Positions 26,219-35,575 are shown, numbered from the stretch's first letter. The stretch is 64,000 nt of DNA from Pseudomonas turukhanskensis (GCF_027922365.1 NZ_BSFN01000003.1:275478-339477); one strand, 5' to 3'. A program made the numbers and translations. Notes: generated by a model from the letters alone, not told the origin.

Positions 26219-26983
26219 ATGAACGGTACCAAGCCAAGTCAGCGCAGCCAGGTGCGGTTGGGGGCACTGGTCAGCTTCGTCATCCTGACCAGTTTCGCGT
26301 ACGCCCAGGTTTGCCCAGCCAGTACTTCCCCTGAATTGGAGACGCAGACAGTGAGTGAGCAAATGTTAACCGCCAAACAACAGACCATTGCCCCTATCGG
26401 CGCCGCCATGGCGGTCGGCGATATGCCCCGTTTGCGCGACGCGCTCAATCGTGGTCTCGATGCCGGGCTGACAATTAGCGAGAGCAAGGAAATCCTGGTT
26501 CAGCTCTATGCCTATGCCGGATTTCCGCGCAGCCTCAATGCGCTGTCACTGCTGATGAGCGTGCTGCAGGAGCGCGAAGCACGAGGCATTTACGACGAAC
26601 CGGGGCGCGAACCAGGTCCAGTGCCGTCGGGGCACGCCTTGCTCGATCTGGGCACCGATAATCAAACCCGCCTGGTGGGCGCGCCAGTCTCAGGGCCGCT
26701 GTTTGTGTTTGCCCCTGCTATTGACCAGTTTCTAAAGGGCCACCTGTTCGGCGATATCTTCGCCCGCGACAACCTTGATTGGGTCGCCCGCGAACTGGCC
26801 ACCATTGGGGCACTTGCCGCACTGTCTGGTGTGGAGTCGCAGTTGGAGGCGCACCTGAAGATAGGCAAGAACGTGGGCCTCACGGCGCAGCAATTGAACC
26901 AAGTGGCCAGTGAGCTGGAAGCGCGCGGCGCGCCCGAGCCGGCCAAGCGTCTCCAGGCGGCCTTGAAAAAGCTCGAGGGCTGA
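26219..26983 (+). CDS. Carboxymuconolactone decarboxylase-family protein
   Basis: A 254-residue exported protein with a signal-like N terminus (LVSFVILTSFAYAQ) and two CMD/AhpD-like helical domains, one around ISESKEILVQLYAYAGFPRSLNAL (residues 80-105) and one around ARELATIGALAALSGVESQLEAH (190-215). The CxxC of AhpD peroxidase homologues is absent, so it is not a thiol peroxidase. GGTGGAGA lies ahead of the ATG. Together with the hydrolase, MFS and cyclophilin-like genes it forms a common Pseudomonas set near LysR regulators; the reaction is unknown. Confidence 0.83.
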   Translation: MNGTKPSQRSQVRLGALVSFVILTSFAYAQVCPASTSPELETQTVSEQMLTAKQQTIAPIGAAMAVGDMPRLRDALNRGLDAGLTISESKEILVQLYAYAGFPRSLNALSLLMSVLQEREARGIYDEPGREPGPVPSGHALLDLGTDNQTRLVGAPVSGPLFVFAPAIDQFLKGHLFGDIFARDNLDWVARELATIGALAALSGVESQLEAHLKIGKNVGLTAQQLNQVASELEARGAPEPAKRLQAALKKLEG

Positions 26984-27148
26984 GTCACCCCTGGCGCACT
27001 GCGACAGGATTAGGCAAGGCAGACGGAGAATTGCGCTAACACTGCCTCTTTCTACCCGCTGAGGATAACGGCAAAGCTGTGCGTCGACCTGCACCTGCTG
27101 AGGCGGGCGATTGATCAGCGTGGCTTATAACGGCTATCTCAGCCGCAA

Positions 27149-27174
27149 AGCACTGAGCTCAAGCGCTCAGTGCT
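27149..27174. promoter_or_regulatory. Perfect 10-bp inverted repeat before the molybdenum hydroxylase operon
   Basis: AGCACTGAGC-TCAAGC-GCTCAGTGCT lies about 80 bases before the first operon gene. It has no T-run, so it could be an operator or an mRNA-processing hairpin instead of a terminator. The rest of the 26984-27252 gap shows nothing clear. Confidence 0.4.
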
Positions 27175-27252
27175 AAGGTCCTAAAGCGAACAGGCCGGCA
27201 CTCGAATGCCAATGCCTTTAAAAAGACTAATCCCCGTTAAAGCAGGTGAGCC

Positions 27253-27735
27253 ATGGAACTGCGAATAAACCAAAAAACCTATCAGGTCGATGCCGAGGCG
27301 GACACGCCGCTGCTCTGGGTTATCCGCGACGACCTGGGGCTGACCGGTACGAAGTACGGGTGCGGTCTGGCCCAATGCGGCGCCTGCTCGGTACTTGTTG
27401 ACGGCAATGTGGTGCGCTCATGCGTGACCCCAGTAGCCGGCGTGGTCGGCCGGGAGGTCACCACGATTGAGGCGATAGAAGTCGACGAAGTTGGCAAGCG
27501 CGTAGTGGCGGCGTGGGTTGAATATCAAGTCGCCCAATGCGGCTATTGCCAGTCTGGCCAAGTCATGGCGGCGACCGCGTTGCTTAAGCGCACCCCGAAG
27601 CCCAACGATGCGCAAATCGCGGCGGCGATGGTCAATCTGTGCCGCTGCGGCACGTACAACGCCATCAATGCGGCCGTCCACGAGCTGGCAACCGATGTTG
27701 CCACCTTAGCGGCGCCTGCCGGGGAGATAGTCTGA
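27253..27735 (+). CDS. [2Fe-2S] subunit of molybdenum hydroxylase (IorA-like)
   Basis: The small electron-transfer subunit (160 aa) of an aldehyde/isoquinoline 1-oxidoreductase-type enzyme. The N-terminal plant-ferredoxin cluster is ligated by the cysteines of YGCGLAQCGACSVLVDG and the Cys in RSC. The second cluster uses CGYCQSGQ and CRCGTY. GGTGAG precedes the ATG. The stop overlaps the next ATG by one base, so the subunits are produced in fixed ratio. There is no separate FAD subunit, consistent with the two-subunit class that passes electrons to a membrane cytochrome c, here the third gene. Confidence 0.93.
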   Translation: MELRINQKTYQVDAEADTPLLWVIRDDLGLTGTKYGCGLAQCGACSVLVDGNVVRSCVTPVAGVVGREVTTIEAIEVDEVGKRVVAAWVEYQVAQCGYCQSGQVMAATALLKRTPKPNDAQIAAAMVNLCRCGTYNAINAAVHELATDVATLAAPAGEIV

Positions 27736-29981
27736 TGAGTACGCCCATTGATAGCGCCCTGGGTGAGCCCATCAATCTATCGCGCCGTCGCTTTCTAGTG
27801 GCTTCTGCCGGCACGGCGGTTGGCGCGTTGGTGCTTGGTTTTGGTGTGCCGCTGGGTTCTGCACGCATGCAGGCGATTGCGGCCGAGCGCCAAGCGGCCG
27901 GCACCCAAGTGAGCGCTTTTCTTGAGATCCGCCCGGATAACACCATCCGCCTGCTATGCCCCTTTATTGAGGGCGGTCAGGGTACCTACACCGCCATGGC
28001 ACAAATCGTCGGCGAGGAACTGGACGCCGATCCCTCGACCTTTGTAGTCGATAGCGCGCCGCCCGGCGAAGCCTATGTGGTGATGGAAAATGGCCTGCGC
28101 ATTACCGGCGGCAGCATGTCGGTGCGCATGAGTTATCCCACCATGCGCCGGCTTGGCGCATTGGCCCGCGCGATGTTGTTGCAGGCTGCCAGCGCACGTT
28201 TAAATGTGCCTGTGTCTGAACTGACCACCGAGCCCAGCCACGTGCTGCATGTAGCGTCGGGACGCTCGTTAAGCTACGGCGAATTGGCGGGCCTTGCGTT
28301 GGACCTGGCAGTGCCCGCTATCGACAGCATCACGCTGCGTGACCCCAGCCAATTCCGCTGGATCGGCAAGCCGGTGCGCCGCCTGGACAGTTACGACAAG
28401 TCCACCGGCAAAGCGCTATACACCATCGATTTGCAGGTAGACGGCATGCTCCACGCCGCCGTGCAGCATGCGCCACGCCTGGGCATGACGGTGGGCGAGC
28501 TGCGCAACGAAGCGCAGGTCAAGGCGATGAAGGGGGTCCACTCGGTGCACCGTTTGCCCGGCGCTGTGGCGGTGGTCGCCGAGCGCTGGTGGCATGCCAA
28601 GCGTGCGGTCGAAGCTATCCAAGTGCAGTGGCAGGAACCGTCCTCGGACTCCCCGTTACGTATCATGCCAGCCGACTTTTCCAGCGTGGCGTTTCGTGAG
28701 CGCCTGGCAAATGAGCCAGGGCCAGGGCGTGATGCCGAGGTGGAAGGCGACTTCGCTGGCACGCTGGCAAAAGCGAAGACGCCCGTTGAAGCCACCTACC
28801 ACAACCAGTACGTCAACCATGCGCAGCTCGAACCCCCTTCAGCATTGGCGCGCTTCAATCCCGATGGCGGGTTGGAAATCTGGTTGCCTAACCAGGCGCA
28901 GGACTTTTTCCTGGCGGACATCGCGAAACGTACCGGCCTGGATCCCTCCAGGATCACGCTGCATACACCGTTGCTCGGCGGCTTTTTCGGTCGGCACTTC
29001 CTGTACGACACTGCCAACCCGTACCCGCAGGCCATCGAATTGGCCAAGGCAGTCGGCCGTCCGATCAAGCTGATTTGGAGCCGCGAGGAGGAGTTTCTGC
29101 GTGACCCGCTGCGCCCCATGGCGGTGGTCAAGTTTCGCGCCGCGCTCGATGCCAACGGGTTGCCCGTCGCCATCGAAGCGGTTAGCGCCACCGAAGGGCC
29201 AACCGAGGGCCTGGCCGGCAAACAAGGTGAGAAGCTTGACCCGTCGGCCCTTGAAGGGTTGACCGACAAGGCCTACGCAATTGCGCATCGGCGCATTGCC
29301 CAGATCTACGTCAAGGGCCCGGTCATGCTTGGCTACTGGCGCTCAGTGGGTAACTCGCTCAACGATTTTTTCTACGAGGCGTTCCTCGATGAGCTGGCCG
29401 ACAAGGGCGGTCATGATCCCTATGAGCTGCGTCTGCATTTGTTGCAAGGCAACGCGCGGTTAACCCATCTGCTGCAGTCCGTTGCTGAACTATCCGGTGG
29501 CTGGAAGCGTGGGCCGTTCACCGCTGAAGATGGTTCACGGCGCGCACGCGGTGTGGCCATGGCCTCGCCGTTTGGAACCGAGACAGCGGTGGTCGCCGAG
29601 GTCTCGATTGAAAATGGGCAGGTCAAGGTTCATGACATTTGGCAGGCGATAGACCCTGGCAGCATCGTCAACCCCGCCATCGTTGAGGCGCAGGTTAATG
29701 GTGCGGTGGCGCTGGGGTTGTCCCAGGCGTTAGTCGAAGAGGCGGTGTACGTCGACGGCAAACCGCGCGCACGTAACTACGATCTCTACCCCATCTTGCC
29801 GCCCGCCCGCATGGCGCGGGTACACGTCAAAGTGATCGAGAGCGGCGCCAAGATGGGCGGCATTGGTGAGCCACCGCTTCCGGCTGTTGCGCCAGCGGTG
29901 GCTAATGCGGTGTCCAGACTGACCGGCCAGCGCATTCGCAGCATGCCGTTCTCCAGCTACACCTTTAGCCAACCGACCTGA
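27735..29981 (+). CDS. Molybdopterin-binding subunit of molybdenum hydroxylase (IorB-like)
   Basis: A 748-residue catalytic subunit of the xanthine-dehydrogenase superfamily. A twin-arginine signal (LSRRRFLVASAG) directs the folded cofactor-bearing protein to the periplasm. Molybdopterin-binding regions are visible: IEGGQGTYTAMAQIVGEELD near residue 80, LGGFFGRHF near 415, and the final GEPPLPAVAPAVANAV with the Glu that acts as base in this family. It should hydroxylate an aldehyde or N-heterocycle. ATG 27735 was chosen because it starts the Tat peptide and overlaps the upstream stop. Confidence 0.92.
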   Translation: MSTPIDSALGEPINLSRRRFLVASAGTAVGALVLGFGVPLGSARMQAIAAERQAAGTQVSAFLEIRPDNTIRLLCPFIEGGQGTYTAMAQIVGEELDADPSTFVVDSAPPGEAYVVMENGLRITGGSMSVRMSYPTMRRLGALARAMLLQAASARLNVPVSELTTEPSHVLHVASGRSLSYGELAGLALDLAVPAIDSITLRDPSQFRWIGKPVRRLDSYDKSTGKALYTIDLQVDGMLHAAVQHAPRLGMTVGELRNEAQVKAMKGVHSVHRLPGAVAVVAERWWHAKRAVEAIQVQWQEPSSDSPLRIMPADFSSVAFRERLANEPGPGRDAEVEGDFAGTLAKAKTPVEATYHNQYVNHAQLEPPSALARFNPDGGLEIWLPNQAQDFFLADIAKRTGLDPSRITLHTPLLGGFFGRHFLYDTANPYPQAIELAKAVGRPIKLIWSREEEFLRDPLRPMAVVKFRAALDANGLPVAIEAVSATEGPTEGLAGKQGEKLDPSALEGLTDKAYAIAHRRIAQIYVKGPVMLGYWRSVGNSLNDFFYEAFLDELADKGGHDPYELRLHLLQGNARLTHLLQSVAELSGGWKRGPFTAEDGSRRARGVAMASPFGTETAVVAEVSIENGQVKVHDIWQAIDPGSIVNPAIVEAQVNGAVALGLSQALVEEAVYVDGKPRARNYDLYPILPPARMARVHVKVIESGAKMGGIGEPPLPAVAPAVANAVSRLTGQRIRSMPFSSYTFSQPT

Positions 29982-29996
29982 CGGGAAGATGTGTCC

Positions 29997-31343
29997 ATGA
30001 GCAAACGGCATTACGCAAAAGCGGCCGGCACACTGGCATTGGTCGGTCTGGTCGTGTTGGTCCTGTTGGTTTGGTATGGCACTAGGGTACCGGCTTCAGC
30101 GCTCGACGCTGCAGGCAGCGTGGCTCCAGGCGACGCTGCGCTGATTCAGCGCGGCGAATACGTGGCTCGCGCCAGTGACTGCGTGGCCTGTCACAGCCTG
30201 CCCGACAGCCCTGCATTCGCCGGCGGGCTAAAAATGGCGACGCCATTGGGGGCTATTTATGCGACCAACATTACCCCCGACGTAACAGCAGGCATTGGCG
30301 GCTACAGCCTGGCTGACTTCGACCGTGCCATTCGCCACGGCGTGGCGCCTGAGGGACGCCGGCTCTATCCGGCGATGCCTTATCCGTCGTACGCCAAACT
30401 GAGCGACGAAGACATCCGCGCGCTGTATGCATTCTTTATGCAAGGCGTCAGTCCAGTGGCGGCAGCCAACAAACCGAGTGAAATACCCTGGCCGCTCAAC
30501 GTGCGCTGGCCCATTGCGTTATGGAATACGCTGTTTACACAGCCCGAGCCCTTCGCTCAGCAGACGACGCAAGACGCCGTGTGGAACCGTGGTGCTTACC
30601 TGGTGCAGGGCGCAGGCCACTGTGGCAGTTGCCATACGCCGCGTGGTCTGGCGTTCAACGAAAAAGCTTTGAATGACAGCGGTGAGCAATTCCTGGCTGG
30701 CGCTCTGTTGGACGGCTGGTATGCGCCGAGCTTGCGCAACGACCCAAACACAGGGCTGGGGCGCTGGAGCGAGGCAGATATTGCACAGTTCCTAAAAACG
30801 GGGCGTAACCAACATGCGGTGGTGTTTGGTTCGATGACCGAAGCGTTCAACAACTCCACGCAATTCTTGACTGACGCCGACCTCGCTGCCATCGCTCGCT
30901 ACCTCAAGTCCTTACCGGGCGATCCCCAGCGCGATGGCCCGCCCTGGCAATACCAGGCGGCTGAGGCTTCGGTATTTGTCAGCGCCGGTGGGCACCTCTA
31001 CGAAACCCGTTGCGCCTCCTGTCATGGGCTGGATGGCAAGGGCCAGGCGCCGTGGATGCCGCCCTTGGCGGGCGCCACTTCGGCAATGACAGCTGCAGCT
31101 GAATCGGCCATCAACATCAGCCTTAACGGTTCGTTGCGGGTAGTTGCCGCCGGGGTCCCGGACGCTTACCGGATGCCCGCCTTTCGCGAACAACTCTCGG
31201 ACCTGGAGATTGCCCAGGTGCTGTCGTTTGTCCGCGCGACCTGGGGTAATCAAGGGGGCGAAGTGGACGCGAAGGCTGTCGCCACCCTGCGAGCGCATAC
31301 CGACCCGGCCAGCCCTACGCCGATTCTCTTGCACATGCGATAA
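29997..31343 (+). CDS. Membrane-anchored triheme cytochrome c
   Basis: A 448-residue cytochrome with an N-terminal membrane anchor (LALVGLVVLVLLVWYG). Three c-type heme motifs, CVACH, CGSCH and CASCH, are spaced at about 150-residue intervals, as in the cytochrome subunits of alcohol and aldehyde dehydrogenases. It should take electrons from the periplasmic molybdenum enzyme to ubiquinone or the oxidase. GGGAAG lies eight bases before ATG 29997; a GTG at 29991 is less well placed. Third gene of the operon. Confidence 0.92.
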   Translation: MSKRHYAKAAGTLALVGLVVLVLLVWYGTRVPASALDAAGSVAPGDAALIQRGEYVARASDCVACHSLPDSPAFAGGLKMATPLGAIYATNITPDVTAGIGGYSLADFDRAIRHGVAPEGRRLYPAMPYPSYAKLSDEDIRALYAFFMQGVSPVAAANKPSEIPWPLNVRWPIALWNTLFTQPEPFAQQTTQDAVWNRGAYLVQGAGHCGSCHTPRGLAFNEKALNDSGEQFLAGALLDGWYAPSLRNDPNTGLGRWSEADIAQFLKTGRNQHAVVFGSMTEAFNNSTQFLTDADLAAIARYLKSLPGDPQRDGPPWQYQAAEASVFVSAGGHLYETRCASCHGLDGKGQAPWMPPLAGATSAMTAAAESAINISLNGSLRVVAAGVPDAYRMPAFREQLSDLEIAQVLSFVRATWGNQGGEVDAKAVATLRAHTDPASPTPILLHMR

Positions 31344-31358
31344 GCCGCTGGAGGCTGG

Positions 31359-32378
31359 ATGGAAAGCATTGATCTTTTAGTGCTGCGCACCGCCCGCGAT
31401 TGGCTTGCGGCGGGTGACCGCGTGCTGCTGGTCACCGTGGCGCGAACCTGGGGTTCGTCACCTAGGCCAGTGGGCTCGATGATGGCGTTGCGTAACGATG
31501 GGCGTGTGGTGGGCAGCGTTTCCGGTGGCTGCATCGAAGATGACCTTATCCACCACTACACCACGGCTTATGGTGCCGCAGGCTTGCCTGAACGGTTGCC
31601 GGATGTGGTTCGCTACGGTGTGAGCGCGGACGAAGCGCATCGCTTTGGTCTGCCTTGCGGCGGCACGCTAGAACTGGTCCTTGAGTTTATACCCGCCTTA
31701 GAGAGCCTTGACCCTTTACTGGCGAGCCTCGATGCGGGCCAATTGGTACGGCGCGAACTGGATCTGCACACAGGGCAGGTCACTCTGCACAACACCGCTG
31801 CGCCGGATCAATTCGCCTTTGACGGCCAACACATGAGCAATACCTTGGGGCCGGGGTATCGCATGCTACTGATCGGCGCCGGCGCATTGGCCGAATACGT
31901 GGCCGTGATGGCGCAGTTCAACGGCTTTCAGGTCAGCATCTGTGATCCTCGGCCGCAATACCTGAAAACCTGGAGTGTGCCGGGTGTAGTTCGAATCCAG
32001 CAGATGCCGGACGACGTAGTCCGAGCCTTTGCGCCTGACGTGCGCACCTGCATCATCGCCCTCAGCCATGACCCCAAGCTAGACGACCTGGCGTTGCTGG
32101 AAGCATTGCAAGGGCCCGCTTTCTACATCGGAGCCATTGGTTCGCGACGCAACAGCCAGAACCGACGCGATAGGCTGATTGAGCACTTTGGGCAGACGCA
32201 AGAATCGCTGGAGCGCCTGCATGGGCCAATCGGTATCTACATCGGCAGCAAGACGCCGCCGGAGATCGCCGTCAGTGTGATGGCCGAAGTGCTTGCGGCG
32301 AAGAATGCAGTCGCACTGCCTAGTGAGTTCTCCATATCCCAAGCCAAGAAAATCAGAGAAGTCCAGCGCTGCGCATAA
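31359..32378 (+). CDS. XdhC-family molybdenum cofactor maturation protein
   Basis: A 339-residue XdhC/CoxI-family protein. The N-terminal XdhC domain has VLLVTVARTWGSSPRPVGSM and SVSGGCIEDD, and the C-terminal Rossmann domain has LLIGAGALAEYVA and YIGAIGSRRNSQNR. XdhC proteins bind molybdenum cofactor, help to sulfurate it and insert it into the apo-enzyme. GGAGG precedes the ATG and the gene follows the cytochrome by 15 bases, so it is the last gene of the hydroxylase operon. Confidence 0.9.
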   Translation: MESIDLLVLRTARDWLAAGDRVLLVTVARTWGSSPRPVGSMMALRNDGRVVGSVSGGCIEDDLIHHYTTAYGAAGLPERLPDVVRYGVSADEAHRFGLPCGGTLELVLEFIPALESLDPLLASLDAGQLVRRELDLHTGQVTLHNTAAPDQFAFDGQHMSNTLGPGYRMLLIGAGALAEYVAVMAQFNGFQVSICDPRPQYLKTWSVPGVVRIQQMPDDVVRAFAPDVRTCIIALSHDPKLDDLALLEALQGPAFYIGAIGSRRNSQNRRDRLIEHFGQTQESLERLHGPIGIYIGSKTPPEIAVSVMAEVLAAKNAVALPSEFSISQAKKIREVQRCA

Positions 32379-32672
32379 ACCCCGTGCGAAGTGCGCTGCT
32401 TTTCACTAGCGCAGGGCTTGCGGCGCGACAACATCCTGAAGAATACCTGGGTCGTTAACCGTTAGGCGCTGCACTGCCGCGGGATGCGTTTACAAAACGG
32501 ATCTGGCACCCGTATCTCCTGTGAGTAGCAGCAGATCGGGTCAGAACCGGCGATGGATGCGCTCCGGCACATTCGGTGTGGAACAACCGATGCAACTCGC
32601 AAAGTGCGCGAGTCGAGACAAGGGAAGATAAATCTGTCTGTTTAATTGCGCTTGCGCAGCGTAATCAGCGTG
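32379..32672. other. Intergenic region
   Basis: Between the XdhC stop and the regulatory repeat at 32673 no gene or strong terminator was found. Base composition is more mixed than in the flanking genes. It should contain the promoter of the downstream operon. Confidence 0.4.
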
Positions 32673-32689
32673 CTTCAGATTTCATTAAG
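32673..32689 (+). promoter_or_regulatory. Direct-repeat box CTTCAG-N5-ATTAAG
   Basis: Two hexamers with an 11-base period lie 43 bases before the hemolysin-family start. The same arrangement occurs at 39086, 57835 and 58794. It matches the general form of PmrA-type boxes and the TTAAG-N6-TTAAG repeat I recall for BqsR of P. aeruginosa. The likely binder is the OmpR-type regulator at 37041. Confidence 0.55.
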
Positions 32690-32732
32690 CTTCACTGTCG
32701 ATAGTGCCTCCATCGCCTAACCGCTGGAGGGA

Positions 32733-33416
32733 ATGTCGATGATTGATGCCAAGTGGAATACCGCCTTTCCATTGCGATTTGGCCCGGATGCGCAGCGCCC
32801 GTTGGCGCTCTCGCTCACCCTCAAGGACGACCTTCAACGCCCGGCAGTGGAAGCCTTTATTCAGGATCGTTTCGCCACTGTCCATCAGGCAGACGTCCAC
32901 CACTTTATGCCCGAGCTGCTGGCCCTGCGTGATCGTCAGCATCAACTCAGCGCTGCCGTAGGCGCGCGCATCGCCAGTGCCGGGCCGCTGTTTGTCGAAC
33001 AGTATTTGCCCAGTGCTGTGGAGCAGGTGGTGTCGCGGTTGGCGGGCAAGCCCGTGGAGCGTGGCCATATTGTGGAGGTCGGTAACCTGGCGGCGCGCAA
33101 TGCTGGCAGTGCCCGGCTCATTATTGTCGCCATGACCTGGCTGTTGGCCCGCCATGGTCTGGAATGGGTGGTGTTCACCGGCGCCGCCACGCTGATCAAC
33201 AGCTTCCAGCGCCTGGGCCTGGAACCGCTGCTGTTGTGCGAGGCCGACCCGGAAAAATTGGGCGGCGAGCAACAGGCCTGGGGCCGTTATTACGCCCAAC
33301 ACCCGAATGTGTTCGCCGGCAATATCCGCTTGGGTCTGGAACAACTGGAGATCAGCGGGGTGCTCGCGCGCCTGGGTTTTCCGTTTTTTGAACGGAGCCG
33401 CTGTCATGCCGCATGA
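32733..33416 (+). CDS. Thermostable hemolysin-family protein
   Basis: A 227-residue member of the thermostable-hemolysin family, whose fold is related to GNAT acyltransferases and autoinducer synthases as I recall it. Recognisable segments are QYLPSAVEQ, the VEVGNLAARNAGSARLII stretch and TGAATLINSFQRLGL. The name comes from Vibrio proteins and need not mean haemolysis. It is the first gene of a packed operon with an AMP ligase, a metal oxidase and an SDR, so an acyl-transfer step in making a small molecule is more likely here; this is inference. GGAGG lies directly before ATG 32733 and nine bases before ATG 32739, so either may start. Confidence 0.82.
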   Translation: MSMIDAKWNTAFPLRFGPDAQRPLALSLTLKDDLQRPAVEAFIQDRFATVHQADVHHFMPELLALRDRQHQLSAAVGARIASAGPLFVEQYLPSAVEQVVSRLAGKPVERGHIVEVGNLAARNAGSARLIIVAMTWLLARHGLEWVVFTGAATLINSFQRLGLEPLLLCEADPEKLGGEQQAWGRYYAQHPNVFAGNIRLGLEQLEISGVLARLGFPFFERSRCHAA

Positions 33417-34872
33417 ATTGGCCGCCCTGCGCGAAGCCTTGCAAGGGCATGCGCTACAAGACCGTCAGGGTGTCGCCCTGCGCGGGGAAACCAGCCGTTA
33501 CAGCTACCACGACCTGTGGGCGCAGGTTGAGCAGCGCCGCGCTTTGCTTGAGGCCCATCAGGGCCAGGTGTTCGCCTTGGTGATGGAGAACAGTCCGGAG
33601 GCTGTGCTATGGGATCTGGCGGCCCTGTTCGCCGGCTTGCCTTGCGTCACCTTGCCGCCGTTTTTCACTCACGCTCAACGCCTGCATTGCTTTGACCAAA
33701 GCCAGGTGGACATCGCCGTGGCGGACGCGGCAATGGCGCCCGGAATGCGTGAAGCCGGGTTTTATCAGGAAGGTGCGTTTTGGCGCCGTAAGGCCAATGG
33801 TGACGTACGTATTCCCGCCGGCACAGCAAAAATCACCTACACCTCTGGCACCACGGGCACGCCTAAAGGTGTATGCCTCAGCGCTGCGGCCTTGCTGCGG
33901 GTGACTCAGGAGTTGGCCAACGCCAGCCGCTCGGCGGCGCCGGAGAAGTACCTGGCGGTTCTGCCGCTGGCGGTGCTGCTGGAGAATTTGGGTATTTATG
34001 CAGCCTTGTGGGTGGGGGCCAGCGTGACGGTGCCGTCGCAAAAGAGCATGGGCATTGACGGGGCAACGGGTGTTGATTGGGCGCGCTTACTGGCCAGCGT
34101 GGCCATGAGCGGTGCGCACAGTTTGATTCTGGTGCCGCAGTTGTTGCAGGGGCTGGTCACCGCGTTGGAGCGCAAGCTGCTCACTGTCCACCAGTTTCGC
34201 TTTGTTGCCGTCGGCGGCGGGCGGGTAAGCCTGGATCTGCTGGAGCGCGCTGCCAAGGTCAACCTGCCGGTTTACCAGGGCTACGGCTTGTCCGAATGCG
34301 CCTCGGTGGTGTGCCTTAATCAGCCGGAACACAACCGCCTCGGCAGCGTAGGCAAACCGTTGCCCCATGTGACGGTGCGCCTGGGTGAAGACGGTGAAGT
34401 GCTGGTCAAGGGCTCGGCCTTGCTGGGTTACCTGGGCGATGAGCCGTATCAGCAAACGTGGCTGGCCACCGGTGATATCGGCGAGTTTGATGCCGACGGT
34501 TACCTGTATCTCAAGGGCCGTAAAAAGCACCAGTTCATCACCAGCTTTGGCCGCAACGTCAACCCCGACTGGGTGGAGGCGGAGTTGACCCAACGCGGCA
34601 CCATCGCCCAGGCCTTTGTCCATGGCGAGGGCCTGAACCGCAACCTGGCCCTGCTGTGGCCGCTGGACCCAACGGCCAGCGATGAAACCCTGGCCGGCAC
34701 CGTGGCCCAGGCCAACGCCCAGTTGCCCGACTACGCCCAGGTGCATGCCTGGAAACGATTGCCAGAACCCTTTAGCCCCGCCAACGGCTTGCTGACCAGC
34801 AATGGCCGACTGCGGCGCGAAGCCATTTTGTCGCGCTATCGCGACACCCTTTCAGAACTCGTCAGTGAATGA
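33406..34872 (+). CDS. AMP-dependent acyl/aryl ligase
   Basis: A 488-residue member of the ANL superfamily, which activates a carboxylic acid as acyl-AMP and usually passes it to CoA or a carrier. The ATP loop is ITYTSGTTGTPKGV near residue 142, A5 is YQGYGLSECASVVC, and A7 is ATGDIGEFDADGYLYLKGRKK. A8 has ITSFGRNVNPDWVE, where the usual K-x-x-G is replaced by S-F-G-R-N-V. The catalytic A10 lysine region near the C terminus is short. It overlaps the previous gene by 11 bases. The substrate may be the acid used by the hemolysin-family protein or the metal oxidase next door. Confidence 0.88.
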   Translation: MPHELAALREALQGHALQDRQGVALRGETSRYSYHDLWAQVEQRRALLEAHQGQVFALVMENSPEAVLWDLAALFAGLPCVTLPPFFTHAQRLHCFDQSQVDIAVADAAMAPGMREAGFYQEGAFWRRKANGDVRIPAGTAKITYTSGTTGTPKGVCLSAAALLRVTQELANASRSAAPEKYLAVLPLAVLLENLGIYAALWVGASVTVPSQKSMGIDGATGVDWARLLASVAMSGAHSLILVPQLLQGLVTALERKLLTVHQFRFVAVGGGRVSLDLLERAAKVNLPVYQGYGLSECASVVCLNQPEHNRLGSVGKPLPHVTVRLGEDGEVLVKGSALLGYLGDEPYQQTWLATGDIGEFDADGYLYLKGRKKHQFITSFGRNVNPDWVEAELTQRGTIAQAFVHGEGLNRNLALLWPLDPTASDETLAGTVAQANAQLPDYAQVHAWKRLPEPFSPANGLLTSNGRLRREAILSRYRDTLSELVSE

Positions 34873-34882
34873 GGAAACGATC

Positions 34883-35575
34883 ATGAATTTTTTTGACCAA
34901 TTGCAAGCGGCTACCGCCCAGGAACGCCAGGCGCTGTTCACCGTACCGGTAATCCGCGATGCCCTGGCCGGTGAAGTCAGCCTGGAAAACTACCGCGCAT
35001 TTCTCACCCAGGCGTATTACCACGTGCGCCACACGGTGCCGCTGATGATGGCCTGCGGTGCGCGCTTGCCGAGCCGGCTTGAATGGCTGCGCGGGGCAGT
35101 GTGCGAGTACATCGACGAAGAATACGGCCACGAGCAATGGATTCTGAACGACATCCGCGCCTGTGGCGGCGATGCCGAGCAGGTGCGAGACGGCCAGCCG
35201 AGCCTGGCCATCGAGTTGATGGTCAGCTTCCTCTACGACCTGATCGCCCGGGGGAACCCGGTGGGTCTGTTCGGCATGGTCAATGTGCTCGAAGGCACCA
35301 GCATTGCCTTGGCCACCCAGGCCGCAACGGTGATTCAAGACCGTCTGCAGTTGCCGGCCATCGCGTTTAGCTACCTGTCCTCCCACGGTGCCTTGGATAT
35401 CGACCACATGGACACCTACCGGGGCCTGATGAACCGCCTGGAAGAGCCAGCGGACAAAGCTGCCGTCATTCACGCCAGCAAGGTGGTGTACCACCTGTAC
35501 ACCGAGATGTTCCGTGGCTTGTCCCATGCTCAAAACCCGGGCAAACCCCTTGAGGTGCACCATGCGCTTGTCTGA
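34883..35575 (+). CDS. Heme-oxygenase-like iron enzyme (TenA/PqqC/HDO fold)
   Basis: A 230-residue all-helical protein of the iron-containing redox-enzyme family. Candidate metal ligands occur in the right order: E79/E80 and H83 in IDEEYGHEQW, E137 in NVLEGTS, H168 and D172/H175 in HGALDIDHMD. Such diiron oxidases break C-C bonds or oxidise amines and fatty acids (for example UndA, BesC, SznF). It is often annotated as a TenA-type regulator, but the ligands argue for an enzyme. GAGGAAACG precedes the ATG. It sits between the ligase and the SDR, so its substrate may be the activated acid or its product. Confidence 0.82.
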   Translation: MNFFDQLQAATAQERQALFTVPVIRDALAGEVSLENYRAFLTQAYYHVRHTVPLMMACGARLPSRLEWLRGAVCEYIDEEYGHEQWILNDIRACGGDAEQVRDGQPSLAIELMVSFLYDLIARGNPVGLFGMVNVLEGTSIALATQAATVIQDRLQLPAIAFSYLSSHGALDIDHMDTYRGLMNRLEEPADKAAVIHASKVVYHLYTEMFRGLSHAQNPGKPLEVHHALV

